Shown here: positions 9,124 to 16,962 of the stretch, piece by piece
How positions within the stretch are numbered: position 1 is the stretch's first letter
How the letters are laid out: every line of letters begins with the position of its first letter
Source: Pseudomonadota bacterium
Lineage (GTDB): Bacteria > Desulfobacterota > Desulfovibrionia > Desulfovibrionales > Desulfovibrionaceae
Reading direction: 5' to 3'
Length of the DNA stretch: 64,000 bases
Assembly: GCA_023419375.1 (NCBI GenBank)
Contig: JAEZYD010000006.1
Coordinates: 117,378-181,377, forward strand
Notes under the pieces: model-generated
The model's database searches: none
Told to the model about the DNA's origin: nothing
Seen by the model: only the letters and a program-made list of their open reading frames with translations
Position numbers and translations under genes: made by a program

Positions 9124-10383
9124 CTACACATAAAAATAGAGGCTGTGCAGCAGGTATTCCACCTTATGGCGCTCGGCCAGGGTCAGCAGCAGGCGCTTGA
9201 CGCGCGGCAGGGCGGCAATGCCGTTTTGCAGTTCGGCCATGCCCGCCATTGCGCGCTTTTTTTCTGCGGGCGAGGCCAGCTTGTCCACATAGCCCCATAC
9301 ATGTTCGGCGGCATTACGCGCTTGCGGGCCGTAAAGCTCCTTTCCCATCGCCTGCTCCACCAGTGCATAAAAATCCTTGGCATCGGGCGTCTCCGCCTTG
9401 AGCAGGCCGCGTATGGCCGTGTAGGCTGTCTGATCCCGTTCCAGCACCAGATATTTGTATCTGGCCCACTGGGCCGTAAGCTCCTGCCTTGTCAGCCTTG
9501 GGTTGGCGAGCTGGATGCATTTTTCGGCTGAAAGGTTTTTGTCCTTCACTTCCAGCATCACATCCACCTCGCGCTGCCCCAGCGATTGGTGAAATTCCAT
9601 AAATTCCCGCATGGCAATGGTGCGCGAGTGCATTCCCGGTTTGCCGCCTGCGAGCTGCTGGCTGTAATGCAGTTTGGGGCGGCCATGCTGCGGACGCCAA
9701 CTTTCCATGGCCTTATCAAGCCAGTAGGCCAGATTCCCCTTTGCCGGGGCGTTCAGGGAATGGTGAAAAACGTCAAAGATGGCAGGCAGGCCGCATTTTT
9801 TGCAGATATGCAGCGCATCTTCAATGGTGAAGGTGCGCTCGTCATTTTCAAGCGAAATGCGGGCCAGCACGTGCGGCGGCAGGGCCAGCAGATTTTCTGT
9901 CAGCCGCGCGAGGGCGGATGCCCTGTCGCCATAGCCCCCGCCGAGGTGCAGAACTATGCGGGCGCTGCCGTCCGCCCCCAGCGCGTCAAGAAAGTCAGCA
10001 TGAAATACAAGGTCGGCAACGGCATGCTCCACCACCTCCTGCCGGGGAGAGTTCAGCACCGTGTATTGGCCGGGATGCATGGAAACCCGGATGCCGGTTT
10101 GCTTCAACACGGCGCGCAACGCCTCAAATTCCTCGTGCAGCCGGGCCCGCCAGTCAAATGTGTTTTGCGGATGCGAGGCCAGCGGGATGATGTCCGAGCT
10201 TATGCGCATCAGGGGGATGCGCGCCGAGGCGCAGTAGCGCAGCATGGCTGCCAGCGCGCGCAGGTTGTGACGGCACACGGCGAGCATGTTTTCGGGCGTG
10301 GCCCGTGCAAGGGTAAGAGCGCTCAGGTCTGCGCCGGGCACCCCGATGGTCTTGCAGGCAAATCCATAACGTATCATGGGCAT
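9124..10383 (-). CDS. uvsE: UV damage endonuclease UvsE with C-terminal DUF1722-like extension
   Basis: UvsE/UvdE nicks DNA 5' of UV photoproducts, starting a repair route independent of UvrABC. The metal-binding TIM-barrel core is clear: RISSDIIPLASHP, HPGQYTVLNSP, RIVLHLGGGYGDR, ISLENDERTF, IFDVFHHSLN and the late EVKDKNLS, within about residues 3-305. Typical bacterial UvsE stops near 300-320 residues; this one has about 110 more. That extension (W-x-x-Y-K-Y-L-V near its start, then EHVWGYVDKLASPAEKK and YLLHSLYFYV) looks like DUF1722, the domain of E. coli YbgA. The start is uncertain: ATG at 10383 or 10377, or TTG at 10404; none has a strong ribosome-binding site, and family similarity begins at MIRYGF (10377). 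Confidence 0.85.
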   Translation of the reverse strand: MPMIRYGFACKTIGVPGADLSALTLARATPENMLAVCRHNLRALAAMLRYCASARIPLMRISSDIIPLASHPQNTFDWRARLHEEFEALRAVLKQTGIRVSMHPGQYTVLNSPRQEVVEHAVADLVFHADFLDALGADGSARIVLHLGGGYGDRASALARLTENLLALPPHVLARISLENDERTFTIEDALHICKKCGLPAIFDVFHHSLNAPAKGNLAYWLDKAMESWRPQHGRPKLHYSQQLAGGKPGMHSRTIAMREFMEFHQSLGQREVDVMLEVKDKNLSAEKCIQLANPRLTRQELTAQWARYKYLVLERDQTAYTAIRGLLKAETPDAKDFYALVEQAMGKELYGPQARNAAEHVWGYVDKLASPAEKKRAMAGMAELQNGIAALPRVKRLLLTLAERHKVEYLLHSLYFYV

Positions 10384-10587
10384 ACTGTAGCGGATTTGCA
10401 CCAAACCACAATGGGGATGCGGAAACTGCGGCAGCAGTGCCAGTGTGCACTACGCAGGGTTCCTTAACGGTTTCCTTACACAATAGAAGGCATTTGTGGA
10501 CGATATGACGCTGCCGGCGCTGGGCAGGGCAGCAATACTCTGGGGTTCAGGAGCGGCGGAGATCGCCGGATACAACAGGAAGGCGCA

Positions 10588-11502
10588 ATGATCGTTATTG
10601 GCTCAGATTCGTCAGTGGCCTTGGCCGCGCGTCAAAGTGCGCAGGGGCGGAAGCCTTTTTTTGCCCTGTGCCTTTTTTGCGGGATGCTGTTGAGCGTGTT
10701 GTGCGGCCCCGCCTGGAGCGCTGATGCACAGGGCGTGGTGCAGAAAAAACTTTCCACATCACCCGAGCGCCTTTTTGTGCAGTGGCAAACCGCCAAACAA
10801 GGCGCACTGCGCGCTCTGGTGGATGTGCCCGCGCAGCCACGGGCCGCCGTGATCCTTTTTGCGGGCGACAACGGCTGTCTGGGGCTGACGGAAAACGGGG
10901 ATCAGACAAGCCTTCAGGGAAATTTTCTGGCCCGCTCCAGAGAGCTCTTTGCCAGGGAGGGGCTGGTGGCGGTGCTGCTGGATGTACCGACAGGCATAGG
11001 CAACCAGAGCGCCAACAGTTACCGCACAAGCGCGGAGCAGGCCCAGGATGCCGCTATGGTCATGGAATTTGTGCGTAAACAGTGGCATGTGCCCGTAGTG
11101 CTGGTGGGAACCAGCAGGGGCACCATATCCGCGGCCAATACCGCCGCGCGGCTTGAGCACGGCAACGCCGATGCCCTGGTGGTCAGCTCCACCGTTACGC
11201 AGAACAGCAAAAAGAATCCTGCCACCATCTACAATGCTGACCTGGGGCGCATATCCATCCCTGTTCTCATTCTGCATAATGAGCAGGATGCCTGTAAGGT
11301 CAGCCCGTATTCCGGCGTGGCGGGTTTGCAGCGCGCCTTCAAAAACGCGCCCCGCAAGGATGTGATAGCCCTTTCACACGCTGACGCCATTGCCGATGCC
11401 TGCCAGGGTATGTCTGCGCACGGCTTTTTGGGTATAGAAGGGCAAGCGGTTTCTGCTATCAGCACCTGGATATACAAAAATACGCCCGCCGCGCAAAAAT
11501 AG
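10588..11502 (+). CDS. Exported alpha/beta-hydrolase-like protein
   Basis: A 304-residue product with a likely signal peptide: a basic start, a hydrophobic stretch FFALCLFCGMLLSVLC (about residues 26-41) and an AWS-A-type cleavage site. The mature part looks like an alpha/beta hydrolase. It has the nucleophile elbow LVGTSRGTISAAN (Ser in G-T-S-R-G), a possible acidic residue in LILHNEQDAC, and a late histidine in LSHADAI or SAHGFLG. The ATG has AGGAAG seven bases upstream. It is a single-gene unit ended by the terminator at 11562. The substrate is unknown; a periplasmic esterase or dienelactone-hydrolase-like role is only a guess. Confidence 0.7.
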   Translation: MIVIGSDSSVALAARQSAQGRKPFFALCLFCGMLLSVLCGPAWSADAQGVVQKKLSTSPERLFVQWQTAKQGALRALVDVPAQPRAAVILFAGDNGCLGLTENGDQTSLQGNFLARSRELFAREGLVAVLLDVPTGIGNQSANSYRTSAEQAQDAAMVMEFVRKQWHVPVVLVGTSRGTISAANTAARLEHGNADALVVSSTVTQNSKKNPATIYNADLGRISIPVLILHNEQDACKVSPYSGVAGLQRAFKNAPRKDVIALSHADAIADACQGMSAHGFLGIEGQAVSAISTWIYKNTPAAQK

Positions 11503-11561
11503 TTTCTGTCGCGTTTTTTTCCGATTAATGGCCGGGATATGCCCGGGCCACCTTACGTTCC

Positions 11562-11593
11562 CGAGCCAGCCAAAGTGCTGGCTCGTTTTTTTT
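11562..11593 (+). terminator. Rho-independent terminator after the hydrolase
   Basis: CGAGCCAGC pairs with GCTGGCTCG across a CAAAGT-type loop, followed by a run of eight T. Confidence 0.9.
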
Positions 11594-11614
11594 GTCTGCT
11601 CCAGTGGTCACGCT

Positions 11615-11650
11615 GTCAGAATAAAATGATTTTTGTCATTTTATTCTGAC
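11615..11650. repeat. Perfect 15-bp inverted repeat, possible operator
   Basis: GTCAGAATAAAATGA (11615-11629) is followed by a 6-base spacer and its exact reverse complement (11636-11650). It lies in the 324-base gap between the hydrolase terminator and the truncated cytochrome gene. No T-run follows, so it is not an obvious terminator. The rest of this gap shows nothing else recognisable. Confidence 0.8.
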
Positions 11651-11826
11651 AAATCCTGAGGCCCCTGCCATGCAGCAGATCACAAACTACCGTTAATCAC
11701 ACAAATTTTCAAAACAGGGTTTTTGGCACCCCTTTTGCTCTTTTGTGGCGAAATTCACAATTTGCGCCCTGCCGCAGGCATATCCCCGGACGGGAATGCC
11801 CTTTTGGCTTGGCGGCACCATCAGCC

Positions 11827-12036
11827 ATGGAGACCAAAACCATGCCGTATCCTTCTAAGCGCGTCTGGATTGTGGGCTGTATCGCCCTGGCCGCGTGCGT
11901 GGGCCTGGCGGCAGCGGGAGTGTCGTATTCGTCGCGGACGGAGTTTTGCCTGTCTTGCCACGAAATGCGCGTGTATCAGGATGAACTGATGCTCTCCCCG
12001 CACGCCAAGGACGCACAGGGCAAAGCCATCGGATGC
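11827..12036 (+). pseudogene. Truncated NapC/NirT/NrfH-family cytochrome c gene
   Basis: This family anchors multiheme quinol dehydrogenases in the membrane and passes electrons to periplasmic reductases. The surviving 70 codons give METKTMPYPSKRVWIVG, one membrane helix (IVGCIALAACVGLAAAGV) and the first heme motif in EFCLSCHEMRVYQDELMLSP, then HAKDAQGKAIGC. At that point normal family members continue into a second C-x-x-C-H. Here the sequence switches into the antisense of an integrase gene, and the chimeric frame runs to a stop at 12150. Only one of at least four expected heme sites remains, so it is broken. An alternative start is the ATG at 11842. Confidence 0.75.
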
Positions 12037-12369
12037 CCACCACTGCAAGGCCACGGCTTTAAAGGTCTGTTCGGCTGCCTCTTGTTGGCGCTTCACAGCC
12101 TCTTTTTCCGCTTGCTTGTGGACACTTGGGTCAATGTTCTGCGCCAATAGCTTCTTGGCCTGTTCGCGTCTCTCTCTGGCATCCCTCAGCCCCACGACAG
12201 GGTAGGTGCCCAGTGATATGCGCTTTTCCCTGTCCTGGAAGCGATACTTAAGACGCCACCATCGCCCCCCGCTTGGGGCAACTTCAAGATAGAGCCCGCC
12301 ACCGTCAAAAAGTTTGATTGTCTTGTCGCCGGGCTTTGCGGCCCTTATGGCTGCGTCTGTTAGGCTCAT
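12034..12369 (-). pseudogene. int: Truncated phage-type tyrosine integrase, N-terminal arm-binding domain only
   Basis: The product from the ATG at 12369 (ribosome-binding site AGGAG) begins MSLTDAAIRAAKPGDKTIKL, then FDGGGLYLEVAPSGGRWWRL, RISLGTYPVVGLRDARER and TFKAVALQWW. This is the DUF4102 arm-type DNA-binding domain plus the first part of the core-binding domain of P4-like integrases. After about 112 codons the frame enters the antisense of the truncated cytochrome gene and stops at 11821. The catalytic domain with R-H-R-Y residues is absent, so no recombination activity is expected. It lies 174 bases from tRNA-Leu, the usual place for such an integrase. Confidence 0.85.
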
Positions 12370-12371
12370 TG

Positions 12372-12430
12372 GGGGGCAACTCCTGATATGGTGTGGGGGC
12401 AGGTAAAAATATGCCCCCATAGTTGCCCCC
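12372..12430. repeat. Nested inverted repeats beside the integrase start
   Basis: Outer arms GGGGGCAACT (12372-12381) and AGTTGCCCCC (12421-12430) enclose inner arms TGGGGGCA (12394-12401) and TGCCCCCA (12412-12419). All four share a GGGGGCA core. Such clustered arms suggest arm-type integrase binding sites or an operator controlling int. Confidence 0.7.
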
Positions 12431-12483
12431 ATTTTTGCGATACGTCAACGGGCTTACTGATACTACCTGAAACATCAAACAGG

Positions 12484-12529
12484 CAAAAAAGTGAAGCCCC
12501 ACAAGGCTTTTTAGGCTTTATGGGGCTTC
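12484..12529 (-). terminator. Terminator of tRNA-Leu
   Basis: On the minus strand GAAGCCCCA pairs with TGGGGCTTC around a 19-base loop and is followed by ACTTTTTTG. It begins 15 bases after the 3' end of the tRNA. Confidence 0.8.
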
Positions 12530-12543
12530 GTGAGATTATTACT

Positions 12544-12629
12544 TGGTACCCGGAGCGGGACTTGAACCCGCACAGCCTTGCGGCCGAGGGATTTTAAGTC
12601 CCTTGTGTCTACCATTCCACCATCCGGGC
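12544..12629 (-). tRNA. tRNA-Leu, anticodon UAA
   Basis: An 86-base class II tRNA. The acceptor stem GCCCGGA pairs with TCCGGGT, and an encoded CCA follows discriminator A. The anticodon stem AGGGA/TCCCT has loop CTTAAAA, giving anticodon TAA. A variable arm and the T-arm loop GTTCAAGTC are present. It sits between a conserved hypothetical gene and the integrase remnant, so it is the likely attachment gene of a lost island. Confidence 0.95.
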
Positions 12630-12670
12630 ATGTGCTGCGCGTGGCAAGCGGCGTGGGCCGCCATGATCTG

Positions 12671-13102
12671 TTATGCGTCCGGCTCTTCTCCGTCCATATC
12701 CTGCGGGCCGGAGCCTGCAATGCGCCACGTTTTGAGGCCGCTTGGCGGGTCTTCGGGAACAGGGCGTTCCTCTTCCTGCCATTCGCCGGGGCGCAGCCAG
12801 AAAATATGCATGGATTCAAAATTTTTGTCCATGCACAGCAATCTGCCGCGCACGCCCTGCGGCAGCAGGGCCGCAATTTCGAGCGCAATCTTGCGGTACA
12901 CATACAGTCTGTGCGCTTCAAAAACGCACTGGAACATGAGCGCATCGCCCAGGGGCGTAAAGTCCAGATGGGCCGCCCCGGCCCGCTGGAGCAACTGCTC
13001 AACCTCGCGGGTCAGTTCTTCCTCCACTTCAAGCAGGGCCTCGTATGTGAGGCTGTCGTCATAGCTGAAGTGGGCAAAAAGTTCGCTGCGGTTCTTGTCC
13101 AT
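12671..13102 (-). CDS. Conserved hypothetical protein, 143 residues
   Basis: Starts MDKNRSELFAHFSYDDSLTY. It is acidic and helix-rich in the first third (EALLEVEEELTREVEQLLQRAG), with a mixed alpha/beta middle including GDALMFQCVFEAHRLYVYRK and ESMHIFWLRPGEW, and a polar C-terminus. No domain was recognised. The opposite-strand open frame here is less protein-like, and the minus-strand frame fits local codon use. The start is not certain: no clear ribosome-binding site precedes the ATG, and an in-frame TTG lies 36 bases upstream. It may be restricted to Desulfovibrio and relatives. Confidence 0.6.
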   Translation of the reverse strand: MDKNRSELFAHFSYDDSLTYEALLEVEEELTREVEQLLQRAGAAHLDFTPLGDALMFQCVFEAHRLYVYRKIALEIAALLPQGVRGRLLCMDKNFESMHIFWLRPGEWQEEERPVPEDPPSGLKTWRIAGSGPQDMDGEEPDA

Positions 13103-13224
13103 GAGCTTGCATATACGGCAAAGAAGCCCTTTAGGCAATAATTGCGCGTGGATGTCTTCAGTGCTGGTCTTGCGGGCTCTTTGGGCGTAAGGTGCAAAAA
13201 AAACACGCACATAGCGGAGGCCGC

Positions 13225-13695
13225 ATGAGTTTTTTTGACAAGCTGATTCTGTCGTTCTGCCGTCTGGGCGTAGCCGGGCTTGACCCCAAGGCTCCCGGCA
13301 CATGGGGCACCGCCATAGCCTGCCTGCTGGCGCCGTATATTTTTCTTCCCCTGTCCCTGCCGTGGCGAGCCGCGCTGCTGGTCGCGATTTTTGTGGTCGG
13401 CGGGCTGGCCTCCACCCGCGCCGAGCATTTGCTTGAGCGCAAAGACCCCGGCGAGGTTGTCATCGACGAGTTGGTAGGGGTGTGGCTTGTGCTGCTGCCT
13501 TTTGAAAGCCCCAGTTTCTGGCTGGTGCTGGCGGCTTTTGCCTTTTTCCGGCTGTTCGACATCTGCAAGCCGTGGCCCGTGCGGGCTTCTGAAAACTGGC
13601 TGCCCGCCGGGTTTGGCATCATGATCGATGATGTTGTGGCTGGCGTGTGGGCCTTGCTGTGCGTGGCTCTGCTGCGTGTGCTGGGCCTTGTGTAG
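13225..13695 (+). CDS. pgpA: Phosphatidylglycerophosphatase A
   Basis: Removes the phosphate from phosphatidylglycerophosphate to give phosphatidylglycerol in the inner membrane. The 156-residue product has the PgpA family motifs GLDPKAPGTWGT near the N-terminus, EVVIDELVGVWL in the middle and FRLFDICKPWPVR near residue 112. Three or four hydrophobic helices are visible. The ATG at 13225 has CGGAGG six bases upstream and is preferred to an ATG at 13192 that adds 11 polar residues. It faces the minus-strand infA gene. Phospholipid genes psd and pssA lie 4 kb away. Confidence 0.92.
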   Translation: MSFFDKLILSFCRLGVAGLDPKAPGTWGTAIACLLAPYIFLPLSLPWRAALLVAIFVVGGLASTRAEHLLERKDPGEVVIDELVGVWLVLLPFESPSFWLVLAAFAFFRLFDICKPWPVRASENWLPAGFGIMIDDVVAGVWALLCVALLRVLGLV

Positions 13696-13737
13696 GCTGA
13701 GAGGGCAGGGCCACAGAATAGGCGGAAAGCTGCAAGG

Positions 13738-13793
13738 GGGCGCGGCCAATGGCGCAAAAGGCCACTCTGGTGGCGGAAAAAGCCGCCGCGCCC
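13738..13793. repeat. GC-rich inverted repeat between convergent pgpA and infA
   Basis: GGGCGCGGC (13738-13746) pairs with GCCGCGCCC (13785-13793), and a shorter GGCGG/CCGCC stem lies inside. It fills the gap between two convergent genes and may act in transcript ending, but has no T-run directly after it. Confidence 0.5.
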
Positions 13794-13797
13794 GCAG

Positions 13798-14016
13798 CTA
13801 CTTCATGCGGTAGGTGATGCGCCCGCGGGTGAGGTCGTAAGGGGAAAGCTCCACCTTGACGCGGTCGCCGGGCAGAATGCGGATGTAAAACTTGCGCATC
13901 TTGCCAGAAATGTGGGCCAGAACTTCGTGGCCGTTCTCCAGTTCCACACGGAACATGGCGTTGGGCAGAGCTTCCTGCACCACGCCGTCTACTTCAATCG
14001 ATCCTTCCTTGGCCAT
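13798..14016 (-). CDS. infA: Translation initiation factor IF-1
   Basis: A 72-residue OB-fold protein that occupies the ribosomal A site during initiation. MAKEGSIEVDGVVQEALPNA, FRVELENGHEVLAHISGKMR and RILPGDRVKVELSPYDLTRG cover the whole family profile, ending RITYRMK. Length is exactly usual. GGAG stands eight bases before the ATG. It is downstream of lgt on the same strand but separated by a terminator, so it probably has its own promoter. Confidence 0.97.
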   Translation of the reverse strand: MAKEGSIEVDGVVQEALPNAMFRVELENGHEVLAHISGKMRKFYIRILPGDRVKVELSPYDLTRGRITYRMK

Positions 14017-14060
14017 GAGTACTCCAAAATATGATGTGGATAAACGCCGGTCAGCTTCAC

Positions 14061-14129
14061 AAAAAAGCGGGGCGCTGTCAACACGCCGGTGCCCCTGCCC
14101 AGGGGATATTCGGCGTGCAAACAGCGCCC
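14061..14129 (-). terminator. Long terminator hairpin after lgt
   Basis: On the minus strand GGGCGCTGT pairs with ACAGCGCCC, with nested CACGCCG/CGGCGTG and CCCCTG/CAGGGG stems, then CGCTTTTTTG. Confidence 0.85.
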
Positions 14130-14152
14130 GCTGTCACTGCACGGGCTGAAAG

Positions 14153-15013
14153 TTATTTCTTGCGTCCCTTGGATGATTTGCCGCTGGACGATTTGCCGCC
14201 GGGGCGGGCTTTATTCTCCACAGGGGGCACGTGGGGGGCAAGCACCGGGGCCTTGCGGCACAGCAGCCACAGGCCCGCCAGTATGAGCGGCACGCAGAGC
14301 AGTTGCCCCATGGTCAGCCAGCCAAAGGCCAGATAACCAAGCTGCACGTCAGGCATGCGCACAAATTCCACGGCAAAGCGGAATATGCCGTAGCCCAGAG
14401 CGAACAGGCCGGAGACCGCGCCCGTCTTTCTCGGTTTGGACGAAAAAATCCACACCATGATAAAGAGCAGCAGCCCTTCAAGCGCAGCCTCGTAAAGCTG
14501 CGACGGGTGGCGGGGATTAGGCCCGGCACCGGGAAACACGATGGCCCACGGCACATCGCTGACCTTGCCCCACAACTCGCCGTTGATGAAGTTGCCGAGC
14601 CGCCCGAAAAAGAGGCCCTGCGGCACCAGCGGCGCGATGAAGTCAGAAACTTCCAGAAACGACCTGCCCCGAGAGCGGGCAAAATACCAGAATGCGCCAA
14701 GCACGCCCAGCAGCCCGCCATGAAAGGACATGCCGCCGTTCCAGATACGCAGAATCTCCATGGGGTCGCTGATGTAGACAGGCAGATCATAAAACAGCAC
14801 GTAGCCGATTCTGCCGCCCAGGATGATGCCGATCATCACGCAGGTCAGCAGGTCGTCCACATCGGGGGCTGTCCAGCCGGAGCCGGGCCGCGAGGCGCGC
14901 CAGCGGCCCAGCGCCCAGCCAAGACCAAAGCCCGCCAGATACATAAGCCCGTACCAGCGCAGTTGCAGGCTGCCGATGGAAAGGGCTACGGGGTCGATTT
15001 GAGCGAGGTTCAT
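14153..15013 (-). CDS. lgt: Prolipoprotein diacylglyceryl transferase
   Basis: Transfers the diacylglyceryl group from phosphatidylglycerol to the lipobox cysteine of prolipoproteins at the inner membrane. The 286-residue protein has seven hydrophobic segments. It shows the Lgt signature GLFFGRLGNFINGELWG near residue 135, the catalytic-loop GGMSFHGGLLG near 93, and PRHPSQLYEA near 168. The C-terminus is a Lys/Gly/Ser-rich cytosolic tail (GGKSSSGKSSKGRKK), longer than usual. Its ATG overlaps the moaC stop as ATGA, so the two are translationally coupled. Confidence 0.96.
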   Translation of the reverse strand: MNLAQIDPVALSIGSLQLRWYGLMYLAGFGLGWALGRWRASRPGSGWTAPDVDDLLTCVMIGIILGGRIGYVLFYDLPVYISDPMEILRIWNGGMSFHGGLLGVLGAFWYFARSRGRSFLEVSDFIAPLVPQGLFFGRLGNFINGELWGKVSDVPWAIVFPGAGPNPRHPSQLYEAALEGLLLFIMVWIFSSKPRKTGAVSGLFALGYGIFRFAVEFVRMPDVQLGYLAFGWLTMGQLLCVPLILAGLWLLCRKAPVLAPHVPPVENKARPGGKSSSGKSSKGRKK

Positions 15014-15501
15014 GCGTCAATACCCGAGGCGTTGAATTCGCCGCTTTTGCCTCCGCGTTTGTGCAGCAGGCGCACACGGCTGATGACGATATCCCGTTGC
15101 ACGGCCTTGCACATGTCGTAAATGGTGGCCGCTGCGGTCTGGGCCGCAACAATGGCTTCCATCTCCACTCCGGTGGGACCGACCGTGCGGGTCTCCGCTT
15201 CAATACGCACCGTGGGCGGCATTTCTGTTACGGTAAAGCGCACGTCCACATAGGTGAGGTTGAGGGGGTGACACATGGGGATAAGCTCGCCGGTGCGTTT
15301 GGCAGCCATGATGCCGCCAATCTTGGCGCAGGTGAGCACATCGCCCTTGGGCACGGCGTTTTTGATCAGCAGCTCCATGGTGGCCGGGGCCAGTTCCACA
15401 ACCGCTTCGGCTATGGCTACGCGTTCTGTGGGCGTTTTTGCGCCCACATCCACCATGGTCACGTTGCCCTGGCTGTCGAGATGCGTAAAGTTGTCGTTCA
15501 T
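15010..15501 (-). CDS. moaC: Cyclic pyranopterin monophosphate synthase
   Basis: MoaC makes cyclic pyranopterin monophosphate, the first stable intermediate of molybdenum cofactor. The 163-residue product matches end to end: MVDVGAKTPTERVAIAEA, KGDVLTCAKIGGIMAAKRT, LIPMCHPLNLTYVDVRF, GPTGVEMEAIVAAQTAA, and TIYDMCKAVQRDI with the conserved catalytic lysine. It is the first gene of a moaC-lgt pair. With the MOSC gene and its leader 7 kb away, this shows the organism makes molybdopterin enzymes. Confidence 0.96.
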   Translation of the reverse strand: MNDNFTHLDSQGNVTMVDVGAKTPTERVAIAEAVVELAPATMELLIKNAVPKGDVLTCAKIGGIMAAKRTGELIPMCHPLNLTYVDVRFTVTEMPPTVRIEAETRTVGPTGVEMEAIVAAQTAAATIYDMCKAVQRDIVISRVRLLHKRGGKSGEFNASGIDA

Positions 15502-15750
15502 TGATACCTCAAAAATTCCCGCAGCACGGGCTGCCGGGATGTCGTTTCAAATATGCGTTCCGCATGTCTGCTGGAAAAAAGCAGCACTGTGGAGCAACTG
15601 TTGATGCTACCCCAAAAAACACTGGGAGTCATTGCGTCTGTAATCGCGCTGCCCGCTTCACTTTCTCGGGTGGAAATCATCCCGAGATAATGAATCGTCT
15701 AGGCTTCGGGCAGGGCATGCCAGAGCCTGGCAGAGCCGGACAGGGCGGGT

Positions 15751-16959
15751 TCAGCGCAAGCCCACAAGCCATTGCTGCAGCGTGGGACTTGTGGGTGGCC
15801 GGGGGGCTTGCCAAAATGAGTCGCGTCCGCTGTCAGAAAAGCGCATCCGCTCCCGCAGCAGGCGCTGCGGAAAAGTGGCGCTTGTGGATACACGCGGCCC
15901 TGATGTTGCGGCATTTTCCTGAGCGGCATTTTCGGCAAGGGCGTCCGGCTCGGCGGGCTGCGGCGCAGGGGTCAGCTCCGCCATATATTTAAAAGGAATA
16001 TCCGCGCTCGGGCGCATGCTCATGATCTTGCGCACAATGGCAAGGCTGCTGCCAAACCGCTGGTCGTGGATCATCACGTAGGTGGGGGGCGTGGCCTTTG
16101 CTGCCTGCGTTGCCTGCGGATTATCAGCGGGCAACATGTCTGCGGGCAGGGGAGCCACCACTGGCAGCAGGGTGAAATTCAAAAAAGCGTCGGCCACAAC
16201 AGACTGCCGCGCAAGATCGCGGGCCAGGCTGTCGGGCAGGGCCGTGGCGGCAATTTCCGGGCCACGGGGGGCGCCAAGGGCATTCATACCCTGAGTGTAC
16301 ACCATGCCCCCGTTGGGCGTGGCTTCCGAATACAGGGCGCGCCAGAAAAAGGGCGAAAAGGCATCCGGCAGCACCACAATTTGCTGAGGCGCGCGGCCTT
16401 CCGCTGTGAGGCGCTCGCGGGTCTGCGCCGTATGCCAGGCGTTGAGGCCTATGGAAATGCCGGGATAGACAAAGAGCCACGCCATTGCCATCAGCAGGAG
16501 GCCACGCCGTGCGCGCCAGCGCCAGATGGCCCACAGCAGGGGCAGGGTAATCAGCAGGTCAATGATAAACACTGCGTTCAGCCGCACCCGCATGTGCGAG
16601 AAAGGCACAAAGATCATGGTGCCGTATGTGGTGATGCAGTCCAGCCAGATGTGCAGCAAGACCATGGCCGTCATGAACAGCCATGTTTTGGCAAACCGCC
16701 AGTGGCCGGGAGTTTGCGCCCGCCACAGCGAGCAGCCCACAAGCGCCAGCACAAGCCCCAAGAGCGGGGCAAAAAACAGGGAATGCGTGATGCCCCGGTG
16801 CAGCAGCAAAAATTGCAGGGGGGTGTTTGCCATGAGCACATCAACATCGGGCGAGGCGGCGGCCAGGGCGGCCAAGGGCACAGCCCATCGGCTCGCGGGG
16901 CGGTGGGGCATGGCAAGCATGGCCACCGCCCCGCTTGCGGCGTGAGTTATCGGGTCCAT
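15751..16959 (-). CDS. YdjM/DUF457-type membrane-bound metal-dependent hydrolase
   Basis: A 402-residue protein starting MDPITHAASGAVAMLAMP. It has the family's metal-site pattern: an N-terminal D-x-x-T-H, then LLLHRGITHSLFFAP (H-R-x-x-T-H) near residue 54 and HIWLDCITTYGTMIFVPFS near 102. Four or five hydrophobic helices lie in the first 165 residues; the rest is a soluble C-terminal region with Ala/Pro-rich linkers, of no known fold. The family is annotated as inner-membrane metal-dependent hydrolases, with no well-established substrate. It starts three bases after the lipoprotein gene stop, so both form one operon. Confidence 0.8.
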   Translation of the reverse strand: MDPITHAASGAVAMLAMPHRPASRWAVPLAALAAASPDVDVLMANTPLQFLLLHRGITHSLFFAPLLGLVLALVGCSLWRAQTPGHWRFAKTWLFMTAMVLLHIWLDCITTYGTMIFVPFSHMRVRLNAVFIIDLLITLPLLWAIWRWRARRGLLLMAMAWLFVYPGISIGLNAWHTAQTRERLTAEGRAPQQIVVLPDAFSPFFWRALYSEATPNGGMVYTQGMNALGAPRGPEIAATALPDSLARDLARQSVVADAFLNFTLLPVVAPLPADMLPADNPQATQAAKATPPTYVMIHDQRFGSSLAIVRKIMSMRPSADIPFKYMAELTPAPQPAEPDALAENAAQENAATSGPRVSTSATFPQRLLRERMRFSDSGRDSFWQAPRPPTSPTLQQWLVGLR

Positions 16960-16962
16960 ATA

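Noticed and set aside
11821..12432. A 203-residue integrase-like frame taken as one intact gene
   Set aside because: Only the first 112 codons are integrase. The remainder is antisense to a cytochrome gene, and no catalytic residues are present.
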